From DATJLY01 sp035532935 (GTDB lineage Bacteria; Pseudomonadota; Alphaproteobacteria; ATCC43930; CGMCC-115725), in assembly GCA_035532935.1 (NCBI GenBank), contig DATKQE010000085.1:1-64000 (forward strand): DNA of 64,000 bases. The letters are read 5' to 3'. The notes under the pieces were generated by a model, which had not been told where the DNA came from, did not search any database, and saw only the letters and a list, made by a program, of their open reading frames with translations. Position numbers and translations under genes: made by a program. Of this stretch, positions 39,613-47,554 are shown piece by piece. Position 1 is the stretch's first letter, and each line of letters starts with the position of its first letter.

Positions 39613-41871
39613 TCACGGACGCAGGCGGATCGCCTCGCGCGCGCCTTCGCGCTTCAGGACCGTGCCGATGATCGCCGCCCGCGCATAGCCGAGATGCCGG
39701 AGCGCCGCGACGCAGGCTTCGGCGCGGTCGGCGGGAATGCCGGCGATGAGGCCGCCCGAGGTCTGCGGATCGAACAGCGCGGCGCGGCGCCGATCGCGCG
39801 GCTCGGCCTCGTTCGCGGCGACGATCGCGCGCAGGCGGTCGTTCTGTGGCTGGAGCGTGCTGACGAGCCCGGCGCCGAGCGTCGCGGCCGCGCCCTCGAG
39901 CAACGGCAGCGCGGCGAGCGCGAGTTCCGCATCCACCTGCGAGGCTTGCAGCATCTCGGCGAGATGGCCGGCCAGGCCGAAGCCCGTCACATCGGTGCAC
40001 GCGGTCGCGCCGTGCTCGCCGAGGCAGGAAGCGGCGCCGGCGCTCGATTGCAGCATCGACGCGATCGCGCCGTCGATCCAGCGCCCCTTGGCCCGTCCGC
40101 GCATGTGGGCGGCAAAGAGCGTCCCGATGCCGAGGGGCTTGGTCAGCACCAACCGGTCGCCGGGCCGCAACCCGCTCTTGCGCAGCACGCGGTCGGGCCG
40201 CACCAGGCCGTTCACCGCGAAGCCGAGGCCCAGTTCGGCGCCCTCGCCGCTGTGCCCGCCGACAAGCGCGGCGCCCGCTTCGCGCAGCACTTCCGCCGCC
40301 CCTTCCATCATCTGCGCCAGCGTGTCGCCCACCTTGTCGGCGCGCGCGAACGGCACGGTGGCGATCGCGAGCGCCGTCTGCGGCGCGCCGCCCATGGCAT
40401 AGATGTCGCCGAGGCAGTGATTGGCGGCGATCTTGCCGAAGACGAAGGGATCGTCGACCAGCGCGCGGAAGTAATCGACGCTGTGGATCAGCGCCATCCC
40501 GGGCGGCACCACGACCAGCGCCGCGTCGTCGAACTCCCTGAGCCCGATCAGCACATCCGCGCGCTCGAGCGGCACGATCCCGCCGAGCGCGCCCGTCAGC
40601 ACGGCGGCGCCGATCTTGGCACCGCAGCCGCCGCAGCGCATGGCCGAAGCGGCGACCGCGCGCGCCGCCGTGGCGTCGACCAGACCGCGCGGCAGCTTCG
40701 GTGCCTCGTCCTCTGCCATCGCGGGAAGCTCGTTGTATCGGCGGACGAAGCGGCGGTCGATCCGGTCCTTCCACCGCCACACCCAATCCCCCTCCCACGC
40801 CAGCGCGCCCCAGGACGCGACCGCATGGCGGCCGCCCGTCGCGACGAGCGCGAGCACGCGGCGCTGCGGCCGATAGCGGCGAAGCCGCTGGCCGAGCAGG
40901 AACCGGCGCAGGTTTTGCGCGAGATAGGGACCCTGGCGCACCGCGAACACGCCCGATTTCGGGCGCGGGGTTTCGACCATGGCGGCAATGTCGCCGGCGG
41001 CGAACACGTCCTCGTGCGACAGCGATTGCAGCGTCGGGCCGACCGCAACGAAGCCGTCGCGGTCCGTCGCCAGGCCCGCGGCGCCCAGCCACGGTGCCGC
41101 GCCCGCCGCTGTCGCCCACAGCACCTCATCGGCGTCGTGGACCGCGCCATCGGCGGTGCGCAGGATTCCCGGGCCGATCGCCGTCACGGCCGGGCCGGTG
41201 TGGACCGTGACGCCGTTTGCCGCGAGTGCGTGCGCGAGAAGCCGCCGCGCCGCTCGCCCATGCGACGGAAGGATGGAAGCGGCGTCGGTGAAGAGATGGA
41301 ATTCGCCGCTGTCGCCGCGGCGTTCGGCGCGCAGCCGATGGGCGATCGCCAGCAGCAGCTCGACCCCGCCGGCGCCGGCGCCGACGACGGCGATGCGCAG
41401 CGGACCCTCGGCCGCGAGCGCGCGGGCGCGCAATCCTTCCCACTGCGCGAGCAGGCGGTGGATCGGCTTGACCGCGATCGCGCGGCCGGCGGTATCGGCG
41501 GCATCGACGCGCGGCGCCGCGCCGACATCGAGCGACAGCACGTCATAGGGAACCGCCGGCCGGGCGCGGCAGAGGACGCGGCGGTTCGCGAGATCGAGCC
41601 CGACCGCCTCGTCATGGAAGAACCGAGCGCCGGCGAACCGGCACAGCGCGACGAGGTCGATATGGGCGGCGTCGAAATCGTAATGTCCCGCGATCAGCCC
41701 CGGCAGCATGCCGGAATAGGGCGTCTGAACGTCGCGCGAGACGAGCGTGAGCCGCACGCCTGGCAACGGCTTCATGCCGAAGCGCTTGATGACGGCGACA
41801 TGGCTGTGGCCGCCGCCGACCAGGACCAGATCCTTGACCACCGGGACGGCCGCCGCCTCGTTCCGTTGCAT
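39613..41871 (-). CDS. selD: Selenide, water dikinase fused to an N-terminal NDH-2-like oxidoreductase
   Basis: 752 residues. The N-terminal ~375 are a two-dinucleotide-binding flavoprotein: LVLVGGGHSHVAVIKRFG, a second site VVGAGAGGVELLLAIAHRL and FAAGDIAAM. The C-terminal part (from ~405) is SelD, with Cys416 and Lys419 in RCGGCGAKIG and the phosphate loops GGAPQTALAIATVPFA and GGHSGEGAELGLGFA. It makes selenophosphate for SelA. The oxidoreductase-SelD fusion is known elsewhere and probably supplies reduced selenium. It is convergent with selC and ends the Sec locus. Confidence 0.95.
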   Translation of the reverse strand: MQRNEAAAVPVVKDLVLVGGGHSHVAVIKRFGMKPLPGVRLTLVSRDVQTPYSGMLPGLIAGHYDFDAAHIDLVALCRFAGARFFHDEAVGLDLANRRVLCRARPAVPYDVLSLDVGAAPRVDAADTAGRAIAVKPIHRLLAQWEGLRARALAAEGPLRIAVVGAGAGGVELLLAIAHRLRAERRGDSGEFHLFTDAASILPSHGRAARRLLAHALAANGVTVHTGPAVTAIGPGILRTADGAVHDADEVLWATAAGAAPWLGAAGLATDRDGFVAVGPTLQSLSHEDVFAAGDIAAMVETPRPKSGVFAVRQGPYLAQNLRRFLLGQRLRRYRPQRRVLALVATGGRHAVASWGALAWEGDWVWRWKDRIDRRFVRRYNELPAMAEDEAPKLPRGLVDATAARAVAASAMRCGGCGAKIGAAVLTGALGGIVPLERADVLIGLREFDDAALVVVPPGMALIHSVDYFRALVDDPFVFGKIAANHCLGDIYAMGGAPQTALAIATVPFARADKVGDTLAQMMEGAAEVLREAGAALVGGHSGEGAELGLGFAVNGLVRPDRVLRKSGLRPGDRLVLTKPLGIGTLFAAHMRGRAKGRWIDGAIASMLQSSAGAASCLGEHGATACTDVTGFGLAGHLAEMLQASQVDAELALAALPLLEGAAATLGAGLVSTLQPQNDRLRAIVAANEAEPRDRRRAALFDPQTSGGLIAGIPADRAEACVAALRHLGYARAAIIGTVLKREGAREAIRLRP

Positions 41872-41925
41872 CGCGTCGCGGCCTTGGGGCGCCGAAGTGA
41901 AGCGGCCGCGAAGTCGGCGGCGGCC

Positions 41926-42690
41926 TCAGCCGATCCCGGGCGGAAGAATCTCCGTCTCGCGCAGCACGTCGGCGCGATAGAGATCGGTCAGTGAGGCCCA
42001 GCGCAGCACGCACATCTGCTCCGCCACCTCGAGCGCGCGCGCCTCGAGCGCCGGGGTGTCGAGATGCCGGGCGCAAAGCTCGATCTGGCGGCGGCTGTGC
42101 TCGACATCGGCGGCGTCGTGCTCGGTGAAGAACGCGATCTCGGGCGCGTCGCGCTTCCAGCCGCAATGCTTCTCGAACGCGGGCAGAAGCACCTCGCTGA
42201 TGAGGCCGGGCATCTGGCCTTCCTGGGTGGTCTGCATGGCGAGCACCACGCCCACGGGTTCGGTTGCGACAGTGTGATAGTAATAGAGCGAACGCCCCCA
42301 CCACGCCGGCGGCATCCTGATGCTGCGGACCTCGTCGTCGCTCAGCCCGGCGGCGCGGCAGAAGCGGAAGATGAGCTCGTTGTGGTCATGCGCCTCGTGG
42401 CCCGGCTCGGGGATCGCCTTCAGTCCTTCCTCCTCGGCGACGTTCTCGGCGATCATCTTGCGCACGTCCTCGAGATGATAGGCGCGCGCGTAGAGCAGGC
42501 CGAAGCTCGGCAGCGCCCGCGCCACGTATTGGAAATGGAGCGCCTGATAGCGGCCCAGCGCCTTGAGCGGCAGCCGGCCCTCGGCGAAGGCGCGGAAGAA
42601 CGGGTGATGCTTGGTATGCCACCGGTCGCGGATCGCGATGATGCGGTCGATGACGGAGGGCGAGGACGCGAGTTTCACGTTCCGTGCCAT
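41926..42690 (-). CDS. PqqC/TenA-like iron-containing redox protein
   Basis: 254 residues, all-helical heme-oxygenase-like fold. Segments HHPFFRAFAEGRLPLKALGRY, AENVAEEEGLKAIPEPGHEA and FFTEHDAADVEHSRRQIEL place His and Glu residues as in the PqqC-like/CADD-like group, whose members use a di-iron or cofactorless oxygenation. No other pqq gene is nearby. The start at 42690 has GGGAGGAAGG in front. It lies downstream of nothing on its strand within 350 bases, so it is probably monocistronic or leads into selD, whose start is 54 bases away. Confidence 0.78.
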   Translation of the reverse strand: MARNVKLASSPSVIDRIIAIRDRWHTKHHPFFRAFAEGRLPLKALGRYQALHFQYVARALPSFGLLYARAYHLEDVRKMIAENVAEEEGLKAIPEPGHEAHDHNELIFRFCRAAGLSDDEVRSIRMPPAWWGRSLYYYHTVATEPVGVVLAMQTTQEGQMPGLISEVLLPAFEKHCGWKRDAPEIAFFTEHDAADVEHSRRQIELCARHLDTPALEARALEVAEQMCVLRWASLTDLYRADVLRETEILPPGIG

Positions 42691-42793
42691 TCCTTCCTCC
42701 CTTGGCAGCCGTGTCGGCAGCAGAAAATAGCCGAGAACGGGCGCGGTGGCGATGCGCGCGTCGCCGCCGCAGCGCGGCCGGCACGATCTCGAC

Positions 42794-42874
42794 GATTTGC
42801 CGCAACGGCGCGGCAAATCGGTGCCGGCACCGGGGCTGAAGCGCGGCCGGCTGAAGCGCGGCCTGAAGCGCGGC
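42794..42874. repeat. Inverted repeat and triple 12-bp repeat upstream of cspA
   Basis: The 353-bp gap 42691-43043 holds a perfect inverted repeat GATTTGCCGC-N6-GCGGCAAATC (42794-42819). It also has three copies of CTGAAGCGCGGC (42836-42847, 42851-42862, 42863-42874), the last just before the cspA -35. Roles are unknown; operator or terminator for the divergent genes is possible. Confidence 0.5.
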
Positions 42875-42875
42875 C

Positions 42876-42904
42876 TTGTACCGGCTGCGGCGAGGGCGTA
42901 TATT
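42876..42904 (+). promoter_or_regulatory. Sigma-70 promoter and long leader of cspA
   Basis: -35 TTGTAC (42876-42881), 17-bp spacer, -10 TATATT (42899-42904). Transcription would start near 42911, giving a leader of about 130 nt before the cspA ATG at 43044. Long structured leaders are a hallmark of cold-shock mRNAs. Confidence 0.65.
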
Positions 42905-43043
42905 GGCAGCGGTCATCCCGTCGTGGTTCGGCATGCTCTCCCCGCTTTCGATTGAGAGCCGGACCTGCTCCCGATCTCCCCGCCGAAGATTGATCCTGCC
43001 GTGCAATCGTGCATGGCTGCCAACTATCCATGGAACGGCAAAT

Positions 43044-43253
43044 ATGGCGACCGGAACCGTAAAATGGTTCAACGCCCAGAAGGGCTATGGTTTCATCCAA
43101 CCCGACAGCGGCGAGAAGGACGTGTTCGTCCATATCTCCGCGGTCGAACGCGCGGGCATCGGCAATCTCCACGAGGGCCAGAAGCTCAACTATGATGTCG
43201 AGCGCGACGCGCGCAGCGGAAAATTCTCGGCCTGCAACCTGCGCACGGCCTGA
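43044..43253 (+). CDS. cspA: Cold shock protein, CspA family
   Basis: 69 residues, a single cold-shock domain: TGTVKWFNAQKGYGFIQPD (RNP1 KGYGFI) and KDVFVHISAVERAG (RNP2 VFVHI). The length is normal and the start is unambiguous. It is a cytoplasmic RNA chaperone. It heads a cluster with infA and a 60-residue protein, all linked to translation; a long leader precedes it, consistent with post-transcriptional cold control. Confidence 0.95.
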   Translation: MATGTVKWFNAQKGYGFIQPDSGEKDVFVHISAVERAGIGNLHEGQKLNYDVERDARSGKFSACNLRTA

Positions 43254-43263
43254 CCCTGCAACC

Positions 43264-43281
43264 GGGCGGCTTCGGCCGCCC
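43264..43281 (+). terminator. TTCG hairpin between cspA and infA
   Basis: Stem GGGCGGC / GCCGCCC with a TTCG tetraloop, 11 bases after the cspA stop. There is no T tract. It may stabilise the cspA mRNA or attenuate read-through to infA rather than stop all transcription. Confidence 0.55.
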
Positions 43282-43304
43282 CGTCCGCCTCGGAGGCGCG
43301 CCTG

Positions 43305-43577
43305 ATGGCCAAGGAAGACCTGATCGAGGTTGAAGGCATCGTCCTCGAATTGCTGCCCGACGCGCGGTTTCGCGTCAAGCTCGACAACGGCCACGAGACG
43401 CTTGCCTATGCCTCCGGCCGGATGAAGAAGCATCGCATTCGCATGCTGGTCGGCGATCGGGTGACGGTGGAGATGACGCCCTACGATCTCACCAAGGGCC
43501 GCATCAATTTCCGCCACAAGGACGAGCGTGTTTCGACGGCGGCGCGCCCCGGGCGACCGGTACGGCGCTATCGGTGA
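43305..43577 (+). CDS. infA: Translation initiation factor IF-1 with basic C-terminal extension
   Basis: 90 residues. The first ~73 form the S1-like OB fold of IF-1 (EDLIEVEGIVLELLPDARFRVKL, then MKKHRIRMLVGDRVTVEM and KGRINFRHKDER). Ordinary IF-1 ends there; here 17 more residues (VSTAARPGRPVRRYR) form a basic tail, as in a second, cspA-linked IF-1 of some Alphaproteobacteria. It may be a specialised, cold-expressed copy. It follows cspA by 51 bases. Confidence 0.93.
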   Translation: MAKEDLIEVEGIVLELLPDARFRVKLDNGHETLAYASGRMKKHRIRMLVGDRVTVEMTPYDLTKGRINFRHKDERVSTAARPGRPVRRYR

Positions 43578-43620
43578 TGCGAAGGCATGCCGCCGCTGCG
43601 AGCGAAAGGCAGCCTCCGCG

Positions 43621-43803
43621 ATGTCCCATAAGTTCAAGCTCGGTCAGACCGTGACGTTCATCCCGGCGGCGGCCGGCGTCGACCGCAACGCCAAGTTCGA
43701 GGTCGTCCGTCTGCTCCCGTCGGAGCGCGGCATGAATCAGTACCGGCTCAAGGCGCTGCTCGACGGGCACGAGCGCGTCGCGCTCGAAAGCGAACTGTCC
43801 TAG
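43621..43803 (+). CDS. Conserved small protein linked to cspA-infA
   Basis: 60 residues: MSHKFKLGQTVTFIPAAAGV, then FEVVRLLPSERGMNQYRLKA and GHERVALESELS. It is a compact, probably beta-rich protein that I have the impression is common beside cold-shock genes, but I cannot name a family. Same strand as infA, 43 bases later, so co-expression is likely. Confidence 0.7.
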   Translation: MSHKFKLGQTVTFIPAAAGVDRNAKFEVVRLLPSERGMNQYRLKALLDGHERVALESELS

Positions 43804-43811
43804 CGGCGGCG

Positions 43812-44237
43812 TCAGTCGATCACCGCCACCGCGTTGATCTCGACGAGGCAGCGCGGATCGGTGGCGAGCCGGACGACCTGCACAGTGGTTGTCGCGGGCT
43901 TGGCGTCCCCGAAATATTCGGCCCAGACGCGGTTCAGCGCGTCCTGTTCGGCAAGGTCGGTCACGAACCGGTCGGCGGTCACGATGTCGGCGAAGCGCGC
44001 GCCTACCGCCGTGAGCCCGCGCTTCAGGTTTTCGAGCGCGGCGCGGGCCTGCCCTTCCATGTCGCGCGGCATGGCATCGAATTCCTCCGGACGGTGCGGA
44101 TGGTGGTGATAGACCGGCGCCGCGGTGACGCCGGCGAGATAGACGGTCGTGCCGCCCGTCACCTTGATCGCGGGCGCATAGGGCATCCACAGATCGGGCG
44201 CGTCGGGCCAGTGCACGTGCGTAATGGTCTTGGGCAT
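43812..44237 (-). CDS. RidA family protein (enamine/imine deaminase-like)
   Basis: 141 residues of the YjgF/RidA fold. Recognisable parts are TTVYLAGVTAAP, the helix QARAALENLKRGLTAVGARFADIV and the closing DPRCLVEINAVAVID, where RidA proteins carry E/R residues lining the pocket; the arginine is in TDPRCLVEI. The His-rich loop (PVYHHHPHRPEEF) is unusual. Good Shine-Dalgarno GGAGGAA. Last gene of a minus-strand operon with an SDR and a xanthine-dehydrogenase-like subunit. Confidence 0.85.
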   Translation of the reverse strand: MPKTITHVHWPDAPDLWMPYAPAIKVTGGTTVYLAGVTAAPVYHHHPHRPEEFDAMPRDMEGQARAALENLKRGLTAVGARFADIVTADRFVTDLAEQDALNRVWAEYFGDAKPATTTVQVVRLATDPRCLVEINAVAVID

Positions 44238-44284
44238 GGGACATTCCTCCGCGGCCGAGCGTACCGCGTTCGCGGCGGTGCGTG

Positions 44285-45043
44285 CTACCCGGCCATGCTG
44301 AAGCCGCCGTTGATGCTCAGGACCTGGCCGGTGATCCAGTCCGCGCCCGCGCCGGCGAGGAAGACGACCATCGGCGCCACGTCGTCCTCGCGCCCGAGGC
44401 GGCGCAGCGGGTAGAGCCGGGTGATCTTCTCGCGGTTGGCATCGAGCCAGCCGCGGTCGATGTGGCTCGTCTCGACCAGGCCGAGCGCGACGGCGTTGGC
44501 GGTAATGGCGGACCGGCCGAGCTCCTTGGCGAGCGATTTGGTGAGGGCGAGCACGCCGCCGCGCGCAGCGGCGCCGATCGCGAGCCCGGCCTCGCCGACG
44601 CGGGAGGAATCGCCGACGAGGCTGATGATCCGTCCGCCGCCACGCGCGATCATGTGAGGTATGGCCGCATGGCAGCAATGGATCGCGCCATAGAGCCCGA
44701 TGCCGATCTGACGCTGCCAATCGTCCGGGGTGGTATCGACGAACCACTGCCGCTGCACCAGCCCGGCATTGTTGACGAGAATGTCGAGCCCGCCGAAATC
44801 CCTGGTCACCGCCTCGATCATGCGGCCGACGGCGCCGTGATCGGCGACATCGGCCCGATAGGCGCGGGCCTCGGCGCCGCCTGCGGCGAGATCGGCGACG
44901 AGCGCGGCCGCCGCCTCGGCCGAGTGATGGTAGTTGACGGCGACGCGCGCGCCTTCCGCCGCCAGCGCGCGCACGATCGCGGCGCCGACATCCCGCGCGC
45001 CGCCAGTGAGCAGCGCCGTCTTTCCCTGCAGCCCCAGATTCAT
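44285..45043 (-). CDS. SDR family protein lacking the catalytic Tyr-Lys pair
   Basis: 252 residues with an intact nucleotide site (TGGARDVGAAIVRALAAEG) and NNAG motif (DILVNNAGLVQRQ). At the active site, where YxxxK is expected, the sequence reads GLAIGAAARGGVLALTKSLA: the Tyr position is Gly and the Lys position Arg. The upstream serine region (VGDSSRVGE) remains. It is either non-catalytic or uses another mechanism. Ten bases separate it from the molybdopterin subunit gene upstream, and RidA follows. Confidence 0.85.
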   Translation of the reverse strand: MNLGLQGKTALLTGGARDVGAAIVRALAAEGARVAVNYHHSAEAAAALVADLAAGGAEARAYRADVADHGAVGRMIEAVTRDFGGLDILVNNAGLVQRQWFVDTTPDDWQRQIGIGLYGAIHCCHAAIPHMIARGGGRIISLVGDSSRVGEAGLAIGAAARGGVLALTKSLAKELGRSAITANAVALGLVETSHIDRGWLDANREKITRLYPLRRLGREDDVAPMVVFLAGAGADWITGQVLSINGGFSMAG

Positions 45044-45053
45044 CCTCGTCTCC

Positions 45054-47417
45054 TCAATCTCGAGTCCGAGCGGCCGCGATCAGCCGGTAGAGGCGCTCGG
45101 GCGTGATCGGCAGCTCGCTCACCTCGATGCCGAGCGGCGCGAGCGCGTCGGAAACGGCGTTCGCGATCGCCGCCGGCGCGCCGATGGTGCCGCCCTCGCC
45201 CATGCCGCGATAGCCGTTGATCGTGGTCGGCGACGGGGTTTCCAGATGCAGCACCTGCATCGCGGGAATCTCGGTCGCGCCCGGCACGATGTAATCGGCG
45301 AGACTGCCGGTGAGGATCTGTCCGTCTTCGCCGTGGATCACTTCCTCGTAGAGCGCCGCGCCGATGCCCTGGGCGACGCCGCCATGGACCTGGCCGTCGA
45401 CGATGAGCGGGTTGATGAGCCGGCCGCAATCCTCCGCGACGACATAGCGGATGACGTTGACGGCATAGGTCTCGCGGTCGATTTCGACGATCGCGGCGTG
45501 GGTGGCGCAGCTCGTGGTGCCGAAATCGGGATCGTAGCGGATGGTCGCCTCGAGATCGTCGCGCAGCCCCGCCGGCAGCCGGCCCATTTCCGCATAGACG
45601 GCGCGGGCAAGCTCGCGAAAGCCCAGGACGCGATCGGTGCCGCGCACGAAGACGCGGCCCCCCGTCGCCTCGATATCGACCGGCGCGGCTTCGAACAGAT
45701 GCGCGGCGACGCGAATGACCTTGTCGCGGACCGCGTGCGACGCGAGCGTTGCCGCCCCGCCGGCCAGCACCGCGCTGCGGCTCGCATAGGTGCCGGTCAC
45801 GTGCGCCAGCGCCGCGCTGTCGCCCTGCACCACCCGGACGTCCTCGAAGCGCGCGCCGAGCTCGTCGGCGATGACCTGCGCCAGCATGGTCTCGATCCCC
45901 TGGCCCTGCGAGGCGCTGCCGGCAATGGCGGTGACGGCACCGGTGCTGTCGATGCGCACGGTGACCGCCTCGGTACCGGTGTTGAGCGGCATGCCCGGCG
46001 CCGCCGCGATGCGCGAGCCGAGCCCCGTCAGCTCCGCATAGGACGCGAAGCCGATGCCGATCCAGCGCCCGGCTTGGCGCGCCGCCGCCTGGTCGCGGCG
46101 CGCGGCCGGATAATCGAGTGCGTCCCGCGCCCGGACGAGGCAGGCGGCGAAGCTCGACCGGTCCCACACGATGCCGGAGCCGGTCTTGTAGGGGAAGTCG
46201 TCCTCGCCGACGAAATTGCGCAGCCGCAGCTCGGTCGGATCGAGCTTGAGGCGCCGCGCCGCAACGTCGATGAGCCGCTCCATCACGAAGGTCGAGATCG
46301 GCCGCCCGACCCCGCGATAGGGGCCGGTCGGCGGCTTCGCCGTCGCTACGCCGCGCACGCTCGCCGCGTAATTCGCCAGGCGATAGGGGCCGGGCAGGAA
46401 GCTCGCCACCTGCACCGGCTCGAGCGCGGCGGTCCAGGGATAGATCGAATAGGCGCCGACATCGCCGACGACATCGGCGCGCAGCGCGAGGATGCGGCCG
46501 TCACCGTCGAGGGCAAGCTCGGCATCGACGGTCTCGTCGAAGGCCTGGGTGGTGGTGACGAGATCCTCGATGCGGTCGCTGGTCCAGCCGACTGTTCGCC
46601 CGAGGCGGCAGGCGAGGGCGCTCACCACCACTTCCTCGGCATAGACCGAGCCCTTGCCGCCGAAGCTGCCGCCGACATCGGGGGCGATCACGCGCACGCG
46701 CAGGCCGGGCAGGTCGATGAAATCGGCGAGCGCGTCGCGGACGATACCCGGGACCTGGGTCGTCGAATGGAGCGTCAGTGCGCGCCGCCCCGGATCATAG
46801 CTCGCGAGGCAGGCGCGGTTCTCCATCGCCACCGGCGTCTTGCGGTGCGAGCGGAGCCGCATCCGCACCCGCACCACCGCCGCCGCCATCGCCCCCACGA
46901 CATCGCCGCGGGCGAAGGCGCGCGCGAGAATGACATTGGTCCCGGCCTCGTCATGCAGCAGCGGCGCGTGCGGCGCCGCGGCATCGTGCGGATCGAGCGC
47001 GGCGGGAAGCGGCTCGTAGTCGAGCGCGAGCGCCGCGACCGCGTCCTCGGCAAGACACCGGCTCGCCGCCACGACGGCGACCACGGGCTCGCCGACGAAG
47101 CGCACCTTGCCCTGGGCCAGCGGGTACTGCGTCGTCATGTGGTAGTCCGGCATCTTCGACGGCGCGCGCAGCGGCTTCACCAGGCCCGCGAGGTCCGCCG
47201 CCGTGACCACCGCCGCGACGCCGGGCAGCGACGCCGCGCGCGAGGCATCGATCGCGACGATCCGCGCATGCGCGTGCGGACTGCGGTGAAACGCGACGTG
47301 AAGGCGCCCGGGCGGATGAAGATCGTCGACGAAGGTCCCGCCGCCGGTCAACAGGCGCAGATCCTCGACCCGCGCAACGCGCGCACCGATGAGCTTGGGC
47401 CGGGTTTCTGCGAACAC
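45054..47417 (-). CDS. Xanthine dehydrogenase family molybdopterin-binding subunit
   Basis: 787 residues, start GTG behind AGGAGAG. Molybdenum cofactor region: DVGGSFGGKGSVYAEE, GPYRGVGRPISTF and the catalytic Glu in GMGEGGTIGAPAAIANAV; the N-terminal domain has HVAFHRSPHAHARI. The CO-dehydrogenase-specific Cys motif (VAYRCSFR) is replaced by GPYRGVGRP, so it is not CoxL of the carboxydotrophic type. The usual FAD and 2Fe-2S subunits are not next to it. It heads an operon with the SDR and RidA genes. Substrate is probably an aldehyde or N-heterocycle. Confidence 0.88.
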   Translation of the reverse strand: MFAETRPKLIGARVARVEDLRLLTGGGTFVDDLHPPGRLHVAFHRSPHAHARIVAIDASRAASLPGVAAVVTAADLAGLVKPLRAPSKMPDYHMTTQYPLAQGKVRFVGEPVVAVVAASRCLAEDAVAALALDYEPLPAALDPHDAAAPHAPLLHDEAGTNVILARAFARGDVVGAMAAAVVRVRMRLRSHRKTPVAMENRACLASYDPGRRALTLHSTTQVPGIVRDALADFIDLPGLRVRVIAPDVGGSFGGKGSVYAEEVVVSALACRLGRTVGWTSDRIEDLVTTTQAFDETVDAELALDGDGRILALRADVVGDVGAYSIYPWTAALEPVQVASFLPGPYRLANYAASVRGVATAKPPTGPYRGVGRPISTFVMERLIDVAARRLKLDPTELRLRNFVGEDDFPYKTGSGIVWDRSSFAACLVRARDALDYPAARRDQAAARQAGRWIGIGFASYAELTGLGSRIAAAPGMPLNTGTEAVTVRIDSTGAVTAIAGSASQGQGIETMLAQVIADELGARFEDVRVVQGDSAALAHVTGTYASRSAVLAGGAATLASHAVRDKVIRVAAHLFEAAPVDIEATGGRVFVRGTDRVLGFRELARAVYAEMGRLPAGLRDDLEATIRYDPDFGTTSCATHAAIVEIDRETYAVNVIRYVVAEDCGRLINPLIVDGQVHGGVAQGIGAALYEEVIHGEDGQILTGSLADYIVPGATEIPAMQVLHLETPSPTTINGYRGMGEGGTIGAPAAIANAVSDALAPLGIEVSELPITPERLYRLIAAARTRD

Positions 47418-47554
47418 CGAATTCTCTCCTCCGTCGGACCGAGGTCCATTCAATCGCACGCCCGACCCGCGCACCAGCGCTTTGCGCGACGCCCATGAAA
47501 CTGGCGCGCGTTGCGCGCGGGGTGCGCGTCCGATAGCCTTGGCGCGACCGGGTC

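Noticed and set aside
39470..39688. ORF across tRNA-Sec reading EKKRTPVGRPDFKSGG
   Set aside because: It is the translation of the tRNA gene itself; the same kind of frame appears over the copies at 27585 and 23848. Not a protein.
20497..41871. Selenoprotein gene with in-frame TGA near the sel genes
   Set aside because: I looked at the neighbouring genes for family matches continuing past a TGA and found none; SelD itself has Cys at its active site.
42836..42874. Triple 12-bp repeat as a CRISPR or minisatellite of note
   Set aside because: Only three short copies; listed as a simple repeat.
44934..47498. 854-residue plus-strand ORF opposite the molybdopterin subunit
   Set aside because: Antisense shadow; no family pattern, while the minus strand gives a full xanthine dehydrogenase-like protein.
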